From: CAVWGP01 sp963754645
GTDB taxonomy: Bacteria > Pseudomonadota > Alphaproteobacteria > Bin65
Reading direction: 5' to 3'
Assembly (NCBI GenBank): GCA_963754645.1
Contig: CAVWGP010000011.1
Span: 62,001-126,000, forward strand
Length of the DNA: 64,000 bases
In this document: positions 1 to 8,176 of the stretch, piece by piece
Numbering within the stretch: the stretch's first letter is position 1
Layout: each line of letters starts with the position of its first letter
Translations under genes and position numbers: made by a program
Notes under the pieces: generated by a model
Database searches by the model: none
Told to the model about the DNA's origin: nothing
The model's input: only the letters and a program-made list of their open reading frames with translations

Positions 1-1
1 G

Positions 2-725
2 CTGATCGAGCTTTACCGCAAGGCGCGGGCGCTGCCCGGCATCAAGAAGGTCATGGTCGCCTCGGGCGTGCGCTACGATCTCGCGGTCGAGAGCCCGGCC
101 TATGTCAAGGAACTCGTCACGCACCATGTCGGCGGCTATCTCAAGATCGCGCCCGAGCACACCGAGGCGGGGCCGCTGTCGAAGATGATGAAGCCCGGCA
201 TCGGCAGCCTACGACCGCTTCAAGCAGCTGTTCGACGCGGCGGCGAAGCAGGCGGACAAGAAGTATTTCCTGATCCCCTATTTCATCGCCGCCCATCCCG
301 GCACCACGGACGAGGACATGATGCACCTCGCCCTATGGTTGAAGAAGAACAAATACCGCGCCGACCAGGTGCAGACCTTCCTGCCCTCGCCCATGGCGCT
401 CGCGACCGCGATGTATCATTCGGGCGTCAACCCGCTGAAGCCGGTGCGCCACGGCGGCTCGGAGCCGGTGCTGGCGGCCAAGGGCCTGAGGCAGCGCCGC
501 CTGCACAAGGCCTTCCTGCGCTACCACGACGCCGAGAACTGGCCGTTGCTGCGCGAGGCCTTGAAGGCGATGGGCCGCGCCGATTTGATCGGGCCGGGGA
601 AGCATCAATTGGTGCCGAGCTGGCAGCCGGCCGGCACGGGCCTCGGCGGCGGCGAGGGCAAGCGGCTGGGAAAGAAGCACGGGGCGCAGAGGTTCTTGAC
701 GAAGGGGGTGCCGGTGCCGAGGTAG
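2..725 (+). CDS. ygiQ: YgiQ family radical SAM protein, C-terminal part (5' end outside window, one frameshift)
   Basis: This is the C-terminal half of a YgiQ/UPF0313 radical SAM protein; the N-terminal CxxxCxxC cluster site lies left of the window. The reading frame from base 2 gives the family signature SGVRYDLAV and KIAPEHTE, then KMMKPGIGS. At about 208-209 one extra C breaks the frame; the next frame continues with YDRF, the IPYFIAAHPGTTDEDM stretch and ADQVQTFLPSPMA, ending in a natural-looking basic tail and a TAG stop. The rest of the protein is well conserved, so I think the extra base is more likely an assembly indel than a true inactivation. The 365 bp from 239 to 603 are repeated at 2387-2751. 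The exact role of YgiQ is not established. Confidence 0.85.
239..603 (+). repeat. Direct repeat, copy 1 (partner at 2387-2751)
   Basis: This is the left copy of a 365-base imperfect direct repeat made of ygiQ coding sequence, from a GGCGGCGAA start to about the GATTTGATCGGG end. The copies are aligned without gaps at an offset of 2148 bases. The 1.8 kb between them holds a hypothetical gene, higA and the HNH gene. Confidence 0.85.
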
Positions 726-738
726 CGGGCGACGGGCG

Positions 739-1071
739 ATGATCGACGATCCGGAGAAGACGCAACGATTGCTGGAAGCAATGCGAGCCTGCCTGCCGTT
801 CGAAGCGCGGCTCACGGAGCACTCACTTCGATATCTACGGTCGCAGCCCGGTATGGGGGAAATCACCGACCGACACATGGTCTGCAACATTTACTATGCC
901 GGCGACGAGGGCGGCATCGTTTGCTACCTCGATCCGGGCAGCAGCAAGCAGCAAATCGTCATTTCGCTGACCCACCTCCTCATGCCGGCCGCCGTGCCCG
1001 TGGTGGCGGCGGCGGCGGCGCGCTACCAGAAGCATCGCATCAAGCGGCTGAAGAAGCTCGGCCGTGGGTGA
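739..1071 (+). CDS. Conserved hypothetical protein, 110 aa
   Basis: A 110-residue soluble protein of unknown function starts 14 bases after the ygiQ stop. It begins MIDDPEKTQRLLEAM, has a central YAGDEGGIVCYLDP segment and ends with a basic RYQKHRIKRLKKLG helix. No signal peptide or membrane segment is visible. It resembles a small uncharacterised family I have seen in alphaproteobacteria that ends in a similar QKHRIKKL motif, but I cannot name a domain. It is not HigB-like, so it is not an obvious toxin for the HigA-type protein that follows. Confidence 0.6.
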   Translation: MIDDPEKTQRLLEAMRACLPFEARLTEHSLRYLRSQPGMGEITDRHMVCNIYYAGDEGGIVCYLDPGSSKQQIVISLTHLLMPAAVPVVAAAAARYQKHRIKRLKKLGRG

Positions 1072-1119
1072 TCGGCGGGCGCGCCTCCATTTCTCGCCGA
1101 CCAAAAAGGAGACTGTTTC

Positions 1120-1437
1120 ATGCGCATGATGCGGCCCGTCCATCCCGGCCAGTTCATTCGGATGGAAATAATCGAGCCCCTGGGGCTCAACGTGACGGCC
1201 GCCGCCGCCGTTCTCGGCGTGACGCGGCCCGCGCTTTCGGCGCTGTTGAACGCCCGCGCCGCGCTCTCGCCCGATATGGCGCTGCGGGTCGAAAAGGCCT
1301 TTGGCGTCCGAATGGACACGCTCTTGCGCATGCAGACGAGCCATGACATCGCCGCCGCCCGCAGCAGCCCCTCACGCGGCGCGACAAAGGTCAGGCCTTA
1401 CCGGCGAAAGACCGCGGCGGCGCCGGCAGACCTGTAG
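1120..1437 (+). CDS. higA: HigA-family (XRE) antitoxin, orphan
   Basis: This is a 105-residue helix-turn-helix protein of the HigA/VapI type. The family signature HPGQFIRMEIIEPLGLNVTAAA is followed by the recognition helix GVTRPALSALLN and the typical ALSPDMALRVEKAFGV segment. An AGGAG ribosome site lies a few bases before the ATG. HigA proteins normally neutralise a HigB RNase encoded just upstream; no HigB-like frame is visible here, so it looks like an orphan antitoxin. The C-terminal 25 residues are basic and low in complexity. A decayed relative lies at 3539-3682. DNA binding and self-regulation are expected for the family but no operator was identified. Confidence 0.75.
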   Translation: MRMMRPVHPGQFIRMEIIEPLGLNVTAAAAVLGVTRPALSALLNARAALSPDMALRVEKAFGVRMDTLLRMQTSHDIAAARSSPSRGATKVRPYRRKTAAAPADL

Positions 1438-1676
1438 AGAGACCTGTTGAAGTGTCGGGATAGAAGCGCAATCGGCGGCAAATTTTCCTTGCGATGCGCT
1501 CCGCGACGATCCAGCATGAACAAACCTGCGACGGAGAATCGAGCGCTTCTCGTATTTCTCCGGCAGGTCGGCGGATCGCCTTTGAGGGATGCGCCGTTAC
1601 TGACCCCAATATGCGAAACCACCTCACTCAGATAAAGCTCGCGCCCAAAAGCCACAAACGTCAATTGCCTCAACCG

Positions 1677-2359
1677 ATGTCCGATTTTGCCTCACTATTC
1701 ATCCAGTACCAGGACCACTTGGGCCCCAAGCTGGACGTATACGAGCAGGCGCTTTACCTATACATAGTACGCCATACCATTCTGCTGGGATTATCGGAAA
1801 CTACCATCGGTTTTAAATCTGCACGGAAGAAGATGGCCTTTGGCATCGGATCCGCGGGCACGCCGCCATCCGAAGGCACTATCTACGAAAAATTCAGAAG
1901 CTTAAATCTAAGGGATGTATCAAGGTCCTGAGCAGCGAGCGGGCTGGGACGCGTGTGCGGCTTTTTGCGCCGCACGAAATTCCGGGAGTGGTTCCCGTCA
2001 AGACTTCGGAAATAAAGTTGAACCTGGAGGAGATGGATTTCTTCACGGTTGCAGAAAATCGGAAGCTTATTCTTGAGCGCGAGGGCTGGAAATGCTTCTA
2101 CTGCCTCGTTCACCTAAACGCAGAAAACCACGTCATCGAGCACGTGGTTTCGCGACCGAGCGGCGACAATTCCTACCGAAATGTCGTAGCGTCGTGTCGG
2201 CAATGTAACAATCGCAAGGGCGCTGAAGCAGCGGAGAATTTTTTGCGTACGTTGTATCGGGATGGCCTGTTGTCGCCCGATGATTTTAAGGATCGTCTCT
2301 TGCACCTTGAGCGGTTGCTCGCAGGTGAACTCCGACCTACGCCCAAAAGTGACAGTTAA
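1677..2359 (+). CDS. HNH endonuclease (one frameshift), lower-GC insert
   Basis: Two frames together encode one HNH nuclease. The first frame starts at 1677 (MSDFASLFIQYQDHLGPKL, then GFKSARKKMAFGIG). It stops early because a run of five A at 1888-1892 is one base short; restoring it joins EGTIYEK to a continuous SKGCIKVLSSERAGTRVRLF and on into the second frame. The second frame has the nuclease core: WKCFYC, HVIEHVVSRP and CRQCNNRKGA, that is two CxxC pairs around the HNH His residues. Base composition is clearly less GC-rich than the neighbours, which suggests transfer. It sits between two copies of the ygiQ 3' region. The biological target is unknown; homing-type or phage-defence roles are both possible. 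Confidence 0.65.
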
Positions 2360-2386
2360 CACTTTCAATAACAGCAAGAAGAGTGA

Positions 2387-2751
2387 GGCGGCGAAACAGG
2401 CGGACAAGAAATATTTCCTGATCCCCTATTTCATCGCCGCTCACCCCGGCACCACGGACGAGGACATGATGCGCCTCGCCCTATGGTTGAAGAAAAACAA
2501 ATACCGCGCCGACCAGGTGCAGACCTTCCTGCCCTCGCCCATGGCGCTCGTCACCGCGATGTATCATTCGGGCGTCAACCCGCTGAAGCCGGTGCGCCAT
2601 GGCGGCTCGGAGCCGGTGCTGGCGGCCAAGGGCCTCAAGCAACGCCGCCTGCACAAGGCCTTCCTGCGCGGCCACGTCGCCGAAAACTGGCCCCTGCTGC
2701 GCGAGGCCCTCAAACGCATGGGCCGCGCCGATTTGATCGGGTCGCGTAAGC
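2387..2751 (+). pseudogene. Truncated second copy of the ygiQ 3' region (direct repeat of 239-603)
   Basis: These 365 bases repeat 239-603 at a constant offset of 2148 bases with scattered, mostly silent differences. The encoded segment runs from AAKQADKKYFLIPYF to KRMGRADLIG. It lacks the radical SAM half and the normal C-terminal tail, so it cannot be a working YgiQ. The frame is open into it from 2262 and runs on past its end to 2828, but that longer frame is not a plausible protein. Differences such as YHDAENW to GHVAENW suggest the copy has diverged for some time. Together with copy 1 it brackets the HigA and HNH genes. Confidence 0.85.
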
Positions 2752-3115
2752 ACCGACCCTGCCGCGCCGGTAATCCGCCGGCATTGGCGGAATCGTTTAT
2801 GTCGCATTCACGCATCGCGTTTTTCTGACGCCGGCCGCCCCTCTCACGCCACGCGCGCAGCGCCGCCGGGTTCGCCGCGGCGATGCGCAGCAGCGTTCGC
2901 GCGGCGCCCGACGGCGCGCGGCGGCCTTGTTCCCATTCTTGCAGCGTGCGCATCGAGACGCCGAGCAGGCGGGCGAATTGGGCTTGCGACAGGCCGGTGC
3001 GGGCGCGGATGCTCGCGACCGGCGGCACGGTCGTGACGCGCCCGTGCATGCCGCGCTTGATCTCGCGGATGCCATGGAGGATTTCCAGTCCGATATTTCG
3101 CCTAGCCTTCGGCAT
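2564..3115 (-). CDS. NadS-type (HigA/XRE) antitoxin with run-on C-terminus
   Basis: The first 90 residues are a typical antitoxin of RelE-like pairs (NadS type): MPKARRNIGLEILHGIREIK, then the helix-turn-helix GLSQAQFARLLGVSMRTLQEWEQG and the RRAPSGAARTLLRIAAANP tail. The normal family protein ends near there (about 100 residues). Here the frame runs on to 183 residues through sequence that is antisense to the ygiQ fragment, so the original stop was lost or replaced at the junction near 2750-2840. The start overlaps the end of the toxin gene by 14 bases, the usual toxin-antitoxin layout. The partner toxin is a pseudogene, so this may be a free repressor or a relic. Confidence 0.65.
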   Translation of the reverse strand: MPKARRNIGLEILHGIREIKRGMHGRVTTVPPVASIRARTGLSQAQFARLLGVSMRTLQEWEQGRRAPSGAARTLLRIAAANPAALRAWRERGGRRQKNAMRECDINDSANAGGLPARQGRCLRDPIKSARPMRLRASRSRGQFSATWPRRKALCRRRCLRPLAASTGSEPPWRTGFSGLTPE

Positions 3116-3416
3116 CGATTTCCTCCTTGATCTTTCTCAGCGTATGGGCGGGGATCGCGTCGGCGACGTTCTTGGCGTAGATCGTGAGCAACCAAACTTC
3201 ACCCTGCCGCAGCCGAAGTTAGTAAATGACGCGCAAGCCTCCGCGCTTGCCGCGGCCCTGCAACCCCCACCGCAGCTTGCGAACGCCGCCCGAACCGGGG
3301 ACGACGTCGCCAGCCTCCGGCGCGGCCGCCAAATGCTGTTGCAGTCAAGCTAGCTCCTCGTCCGTCAGGTATTTCGCCGCTAGGCGGCTAAACGTCCGCG
3401 TCTCGATGAACGCCAA
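3102..3416 (-). pseudogene. RelE/ParE-type toxin pseudogene, two in-frame stops
   Basis: Read on the minus strand in one frame, this gives a near-complete RelE/HigB-like toxin: FIETRTFSRLAAKYLTDEEL, then QQHLAAAPEAGDVVPGSGG, the conserved VRKLRWGLQGRGKRGGLRVIY block and LLTIYAKNVADAIPAHTLRK. Two stop codons interrupt it: TGA at 3345-3347 after EELA and TAA at 3219-3221 after RVIY. No frame change is needed, so these are substitutions, not indels. The only available start is TTG at 3416. It lies just upstream of and overlaps its antitoxin. The toxin must be inactive unless the stops are read through. Confidence 0.75.
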
Positions 3417-3538
3417 GATGCGGCAAGACTATACGTCATTGCCGTAGCATATTCAACCGGCGATGCTTTGCGCTTACGGCGTGCAGCGCGCTGAGTCGCG
3501 TTTGAACGCGGTGCGCACCGGACCCATGAGATTTCGCG

Positions 3539-3682
3539 ATGACGATGCAGCCCGCCCTTCCCGGCCGGTTCATTCGGATGGAGGTCGTCGAACCGCTGGG
3601 GCTTGGCGTGACAGCCCGCCGCCGCGCTCGGCGTGACGGCCTTCGCCAGTGCCTTCGGTCGGCGATGGCGCCTCGGATGCGC
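3539..3682 (+). pseudogene. HigA antitoxin remnant, truncated and frameshifted
   Basis: The frame from 3539 starts LPGRFIRMEVVEPLGLGVTA, the same signature as the intact HigA at 1120. One base later in the CCCGCCGCC run the HigA match moves to another frame, as AAALGVTAF, and then it is lost. The recognition helix and C-terminal half are missing. This is a second, decayed HigA copy next to the decayed RelE-type pair. Confidence 0.6.
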
Positions 3683-3858
3683 AACAGGATATTTCCATCA
3701 AGAAATCCCGCCCGTCGCCGGACAGGGCGCGCGCAGCGCGCCCCTACGGTGCGAAAATCTCACATTTCTTGGGACATGGACGGCTGCGCGGCCATGCCCT
3801 TGACACGGAACATTTCATGAACTAAAAACCAGGGATATATCCCAACTCGGTCCATCCC

Positions 3859-4653
3859 ATGAGCGACAGCGCGCCCGCCTCTGCCCGCCCCGCCAAGCCC
3901 TTCACCGGGAACCGGCACGAGCTTGCCCGCAAGCGCGCGCGCATGGGGCGGCCGAAATTGAGCGACGAGGCGCTGATCGCCGAGGTGCGGCGCGTCTCGC
4001 GCTGCGTGTCGGGGACCTACACGCGCGCCGCCTATCTCCAATATGGCCGCTACAGCGACAGCACATTGCGCAACCGCTTCGGCGCGTGGCGCGACATCTT
4101 GGAAAAGGCCGGCATGGCCCATCGCGACGCGCGGCCGCGGCGCGGCGGTCGCCACTCCTGGGAGGAATGCTACGCCAATCTCGAGCGGCTGTTCCAAATC
4201 TACGGCCGCCTGCCGACCTGCATCGAAATCGAGCGCTTTCCCTCGACCGTCGGCTGGAACGCCTACCACCTGCGCTTCGGCGGTTGGCGGCTCGCCAAGC
4301 ATCATTTCCTCGCCTATCGCCACGGCAAGAAGGAAGCCTGGCCGATGCCGGGCACGAAGCGCGGGCCGGCGCAGCAAATAAAATCCTTCGCCCAGGCCGC
4401 GCTCGAAGCCGAGGAGACGCGGCGGCGCGAGGCCTTCGGCCCGCTGCGCATCCCGGTCAAGCTGCGCATGCAGGCCTTGGAACGCGACCGCTTCCGCTGC
4501 ACGCGGTGCGGCGCCAGCCCGGCCAACGACCATCGCGTCGTGCTGCACATCGACCACGTCTTCCCGCGTTCGCGCGGCGGCTTCACCGGGATCGAGAACC
4601 TTCGCGTGCTGTGCCGGCCGTGCAATCTTTGGCACGGCACCGGGGATGTGTGA
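3859..4653 (+). CDS. HNH endonuclease with homing-endonuclease-associated repeats
   Basis: This 264-residue protein has two N-terminal modules of the homing endonuclease-associated repeat type (about residues 33-85 and 98-155; for example YGRYSDSTLRNRFGAWRDIL and VGWNAYHLRFGGWR). Each is thought to bind DNA as a small winged or helical unit. The C-terminus is an HNH nuclease: FRCTRCG, VVLHIDHVFPRSRGG and the second metal pair CRPCNLWHG. Basic residues are abundant and there is no signal peptide. It stands alone after the decayed toxin-antitoxin patch and before a repeat at 4697. Such genes are often mobile or phage-derived. The target site is unknown and no intron or intein is visible around it. 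Confidence 0.8.
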   Translation: MSDSAPASARPAKPFTGNRHELARKRARMGRPKLSDEALIAEVRRVSRCVSGTYTRAAYLQYGRYSDSTLRNRFGAWRDILEKAGMAHRDARPRRGGRHSWEECYANLERLFQIYGRLPTCIEIERFPSTVGWNAYHLRFGGWRLAKHHFLAYRHGKKEAWPMPGTKRGPAQQIKSFAQAALEAEETRRREAFGPLRIPVKLRMQALERDRFRCTRCGASPANDHRVVLHIDHVFPRSRGGFTGIENLRVLCRPCNLWHGTGDV

Positions 4654-4696
4654 GGCGGGCGCGGGCTAACACAGCAATAATTCCGATTGCGCTGCA

Positions 4697-4737
4697 ACCC
4701 CTCACCCTCGGTCCCTCTCCCTCAAGGGGCGAGGGAT
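4697..4737. repeat. Short intergenic CCCTCACCCTCGGTCCCTCTCCC-type repeat
   Basis: This is a pyrimidine-rich element with partial inverted symmetry (CCCTC, then GAGGG at its end). It resembles a family of dispersed intergenic repeats that often yields LTLGPSPSRGEG-like peptides when translated. It may act as a transcription end between the HNH gene and the convergent MORN gene. Confidence 0.4.
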
Positions 4738-4760
4738 GAAATCCGCGCGCCGCAAACGCG

Positions 4761-5438
4761 TCACGACACCACGTCGCAGCCGTCGGTTCCGGTGCGCAGG
4801 TCGGGGGCGGCGCGTTTGTCGTTGGGGTCGGCGGGGACGGTCGTGCCCTTGCCGCGGCTGCCCATGTTGAACTCGCCGACGAATTTTTCGCCGCTGGGAA
4901 AGGTCAGCGTGCCGCGGCCGTGGCGGTAGCCGTCGAGGAACTCGCCTTCGTAGCGCTCGCCATTGGCGTGCACGGCAACGCCGCGCCCGGTGCGTTTGCC
5001 GTCGATGAAGTCGCCATCGTAGCGCTCGCCTTCGTAGAAGCGCTTAACCAGGCGCCCGGTCTGCTTGCCGTCGACGACCTCGCCCTGGTAGTGCTCGCCG
5101 CGCGCCCACACGTAAACGCCGCGCCCATGGCCGCGGCCGGCCTTCATCGTGCCGAGGAAGCACTCTTCCTTGCGGTCGAAGACCCAGCGCAATTGCCCCG
5201 GCCCTTCGGCCAGGCCGTTGGCGCAATGGCCCGACCAGAACGCGACCTCGTCGGGCTGGGGCATGTCGTTCCACACCAGGCAGCCGGTTTTTTCGGCGCG
5301 CTGCCAGCCGGAGATGCCGGGCTTGGCGAGGCCGGGCGGCGGCACGTTGGTTTCCGTCGCGGCGGCGAGCGGCGCGAAGCTGCCGATGGCGGCGGCCAGG
5401 ACGATGAATTTCAGCGACTTGATCCAGGGGCGATGCAT
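4761..5438 (-). CDS. Exported MORN-repeat protein
   Basis: A 225-residue protein starts with a Sec signal peptide (KSLKFIVLAAAIGSFAPLAAATE). The body holds about five MORN repeats from residue 75 to 195, with the pattern Y-x-G-x-F/V-x-D-G-x-x-x-G-x-G: HYQGEVVDGKQTG, RYDGDFIDGKRTGRG, RYEGEFLDGYRHGRG and KFVGEFNMGSRGKG. MORN repeats form an extended beta-meander that binds proteins or lipids. Two Cys in the N-terminal part and one near the C-terminus may make disulfides in the periplasm. It lies downstream of hbd on the same strand with about 100 bases between. The function is unknown; a cell-envelope scaffold is my inference. Confidence 0.8.
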   Translation of the reverse strand: MHRPWIKSLKFIVLAAAIGSFAPLAAATETNVPPPGLAKPGISGWQRAEKTGCLVWNDMPQPDEVAFWSGHCANGLAEGPGQLRWVFDRKEECFLGTMKAGRGHGRGVYVWARGEHYQGEVVDGKQTGRLVKRFYEGERYDGDFIDGKRTGRGVAVHANGERYEGEFLDGYRHGRGTLTFPSGEKFVGEFNMGSRGKGTTVPADPNDKRAAPDLRTGTDGCDVVS

Positions 5439-5541
5439 GGTTGTGCTCCGTCGCGGGTCTTTCGACCCCCTATACGCAACACCTTAGCCGAATGCCGCCG
5501 CCGGGCGCTGTGAACCACGTCACAGGCCGGGCGCGCCGGGA

Positions 5542-6460
5542 CTACCTTGTTGGGACCGGCTTTTCGCCGCTGTAGTCGTAGAAGCCGCGGCCCGATTTGC
5601 GGCCGAGCCAGCCGGCCTCGACATATTTCACCAGCAGCGGGCAGGGCCGGTATTTGCTGTCGGCGAGGCCGTCATACAGCACCTGCATGACCGAGAGGCA
5701 GGTGTCGAGGCCGATGAAATCGGCGAGCGCCAAGGGCCCCATCGGGTGATTGGCGCCGAGATGCATCGCGGTGTCGATCGCGTCGACCGAGCCGACGCCC
5801 TCATAGAGCGTGTAAACCGCCTCGTTGATCATCGGCAGCAGGATGCGGTTGACGATGAAGGCCGGGAAATCCTCGGCCTGGGCCACGGTTTTGCCGAGCT
5901 TGAGCGACAGCGCGCGGATCGTCTGGTAGGTCGGATCGTCGGTCGCCAGGCCGCGGATGATCTCGACCAGCTTCATCACCGGAACCGGATTCATGAAATG
6001 CAGGCCGATGAAATTTTCCGGCCGGTCGGTGACGGCGGCGAGGCGCGTGATCGAGATCGACGAGGTGTTGGAGGCGATGATCGCGCCCTTCTTCAACACC
6101 GACGAGAGATTCTTGAGAATTTCGCGCTTGATCGCTTCGTTTTCGGTGGCGGCTTCGACGACGACATCGCAATCCTTCAAGTCGCCGAGCGCCGTCGAGC
6201 GTCGCGATCCGCGCCAGCGCGGCGTTGCGGTCGTCGTCGCCGATCACTTGGCGCCGGACCTGGCGCTCGAGATTGCCCTTGATGACGTTGATCGCCTTGG
6301 CCAGCGCCTCGGGCTTGATGTCGCTGAGCACGACATTGAAGCCGGCGAGCGAGCAGACATGGGCGATGCCATTGCCCATCTGGCCGGCGCCGATGACGCC
6401 GATGCGCTTGATGTTGGCGAGGGCTGCGGTGTCGGCATTCATGGCGATATTTCCATCCAT
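5542..6460 (-). CDS. hbd: 3-hydroxybutyryl-CoA dehydrogenase (one frameshift)
   Basis: The enzyme oxidises 3-hydroxybutyryl-CoA to acetoacetyl-CoA with NAD(P), or the reverse, in butyrate and polyhydroxybutyrate metabolism. The N-terminal Rossmann motif is GVIGAGQMGNGIAHVCSLAG. The active site region EAATENE, NTSSISI and GLHFMNPVPVMKLVEII follow, then the C-terminal dimer domain with EDFPAFIVNRILLPMINEA and ANHPMGPLALADFIGLD. One extra base near 6188-6193 splits the frame between ATLDG and LKDCDVVVEAATE. ATG 6460 has a good AGGAGA site inside the end of etfA, two bases away, so it is co-transcribed with etfBA. The length of about 305 residues after repair is normal. I expect a working gene with a sequence error. 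Confidence 0.88.
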
Positions 6461-6462
6461 CG

Positions 6463-7413
6463 TTATCTCCTGATCTCGATTTTGCCGAGCTCGGCGGCGA
6501 GCTCCGGAACGGCCTTGAACAAATCGGCGACCAAGCCGTAATCGGCGATCTGGAAGATCGGCGCTTCTTCGTCCTTGTTGATGGCGACGATGACCTTGCT
6601 GTCCTTCATGCCGGCGAGATGCTGGATCGCGCCCGATATGCCGATCGCAATGTAGAGCTCGGGTGCCACGACCTTGCCGGTCTGCCCGACCTGGTAATCG
6701 TTGGGCACGAAGCCGGCATCGACCGCGGCGCGCGACGCGCCGACCGCGGCGCCGAGCCTGTCGGCCACCGCGTCGAGCATCTTGAAATTCTCGCCCGCCT
6801 GCATGCCGCGTCCGCCCGAAACCACGATGCGCGCCGAGGTCAGCTCGGGGCGCTCGGTTTTGGTCAGCTCCTGGCCGACGAAGCTGGAAAGCCCCGGATC
6901 GGCCGGCGGCGTCACTCTTTCGATCGCGGCATTGCCGCCGCCGGCAGCCGCGGGATCGAACGCGGTTTGGCGCACGGTGATGACTTTTTTCGCGTCTTTC
7001 GATTGCACCGTGCCGATCGCGTTGCCGGCATAGAACGGGCGCTCGAAAGTATCGGGCGAAAGCACTTTGGAAATATCGGAAATCTGCGCGACGTCGAGCA
7101 GGGCCGCCACGCGCGGCATGACGTTTTTGCCGCACGTCGTGGTCGAGGCGACGAGATGCGAATAGCCCGGCGCAAGCTGGACGAGCAACGCCGCCAAGGG
7201 CTCGGCAAGCTGACTCTTGAGCTGCGCGCCCTCGGCCAGAAGGACTTTGGTCACGCCCGCGACCTTGGCCGCCGCCTCGGCCACCGCGCGGCAGCCTTCG
7301 CCGGCGACGAGAACCGTCACCGCGGCATCGATCTTCGCCGCCGCCGCGATGGTGTGCAGCGTCGCGGTTTTCAACGTCTTGTTGTCGTGCTCGGCCAGTA
7401 CCAGAACCGCCAT
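6463..7413 (-). CDS. etfA: Electron transfer flavoprotein subunit alpha
   Basis: The alpha subunit of ETF binds FAD and passes electrons from acyl-CoA dehydrogenases to the quinone pool through ETF-QO. It has 316 residues, normal for the family. The N-terminal domain starts AVLVLAEHDNKTLK. The C-terminal FAD domain has the signature VSGGRGMQAGENF, the segment GQTGKVVAPELYIAIGISG and AINKDEEAPIFQIADYGLVADLF. It follows etfB by 13 bases and precedes hbd by two, forming one operon. The acyl-CoA dehydrogenase at 16679-18481 is a likely electron donor. Confidence 0.96.
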   Translation of the reverse strand: MAVLVLAEHDNKTLKTATLHTIAAAAKIDAAVTVLVAGEGCRAVAEAAAKVAGVTKVLLAEGAQLKSQLAEPLAALLVQLAPGYSHLVASTTTCGKNVMPRVAALLDVAQISDISKVLSPDTFERPFYAGNAIGTVQSKDAKKVITVRQTAFDPAAAGGGNAAIERVTPPADPGLSSFVGQELTKTERPELTSARIVVSGGRGMQAGENFKMLDAVADRLGAAVGASRAAVDAGFVPNDYQVGQTGKVVAPELYIAIGISGAIQHLAGMKDSKVIVAINKDEEAPIFQIADYGLVADLFKAVPELAAELGKIEIRR

Positions 7414-7426
7414 TGTCCGCCGCCCC

Positions 7427-8176
7427 TCAGATCACTTTGGCTTCGTTCTTGAGCTTGTCGACCAGCTCCTGCACCGTTTTGACCTTGGTGCCGCCCTGGC
7501 GTTTCGACGGCTCGACGACCTTGAGCGTGACCAGGCGCGGGGTCACGTCAACACCGAGCTGGGCCGGCGTCATCTGCTCGATCGGCTTCTTCTTCGCCTT
7601 CATGATGTTGGGCAGCGAGGCGTAGCGCGGTTCGTTCAAGCGCAAATCCGTGGTCACGATCGCCGGCAGTTTGACCTTGATGGTTTCGAGCCCGCCATCG
7701 ACCTCGCGCGTCACGGTCAAGCCGCCATCGGCCGGCACGACCTTCGACGCGAATGTGGCCTGGGGCCAGCCGAGCAGCGCCGCGAGCATCTGGCCGGTTT
7801 GGTTGGCGTCGTCGTCGATCGCCTGTTTGCCGAGAATGACGATATCCGGCTTCTCCTTGTCGGCGACGGCCTTGATCAGCTTGGCGACCGCGAGCGGCTG
7901 CAACTCGCCCTCGTGCAACACGTGGATGCCGCGATCGGCGCCCATGGCGAGAGCCGTGCGGATGGTTTCCTGGCACTGCGCCGCGCCCAGGGAAATCGCA
8001 ACGATCTCCTTGGCCTTGCCCGCTTCCTTGAGGCGCACGGCTTCTTCGACGCCGATTTCGTCGAACGGATTCATCGACATTTTGACATTCGCGGTCTCGA
8101 CCCCCGTCCCGTCCGCCTTGACGCGGATTTTGACGTTGTAATCGACCACGCGCTTGACGGCGACCAAGAGCTTCAT
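7427..8176 (-). CDS. etfB: Electron transfer flavoprotein subunit beta
   Basis: The 249-residue beta subunit binds AMP and forms the ETF heterodimer with EtfA in the cytoplasm. Visible marks are the start MKLLVAVKRVVDYNVKIRVK, the SMNPFDEIGVEEAVRLKEAG segment, GADRGIHV, the AMP-site region ILGKQAIDDDANQTGQMLA and the C-terminal ETF-beta recognition-loop end, VEPSKRQGGTKVKTV. It is the first gene of etfB-etfA-hbd. About 200 bases without a gene separate it from the small membrane protein at 8374, so a promoter for the operon probably lies there. Confidence 0.96.
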   Translation of the reverse strand: MKLLVAVKRVVDYNVKIRVKADGTGVETANVKMSMNPFDEIGVEEAVRLKEAGKAKEIVAISLGAAQCQETIRTALAMGADRGIHVLHEGELQPLAVAKLIKAVADKEKPDIVILGKQAIDDDANQTGQMLAALLGWPQATFASKVVPADGGLTVTREVDGGLETIKVKLPAIVTTDLRLNEPRYASLPNIMKAKKKPIEQMTPAQLGVDVTPRLVTLKVVEPSKRQGGTKVKTVQELVDKLKNEAKVI

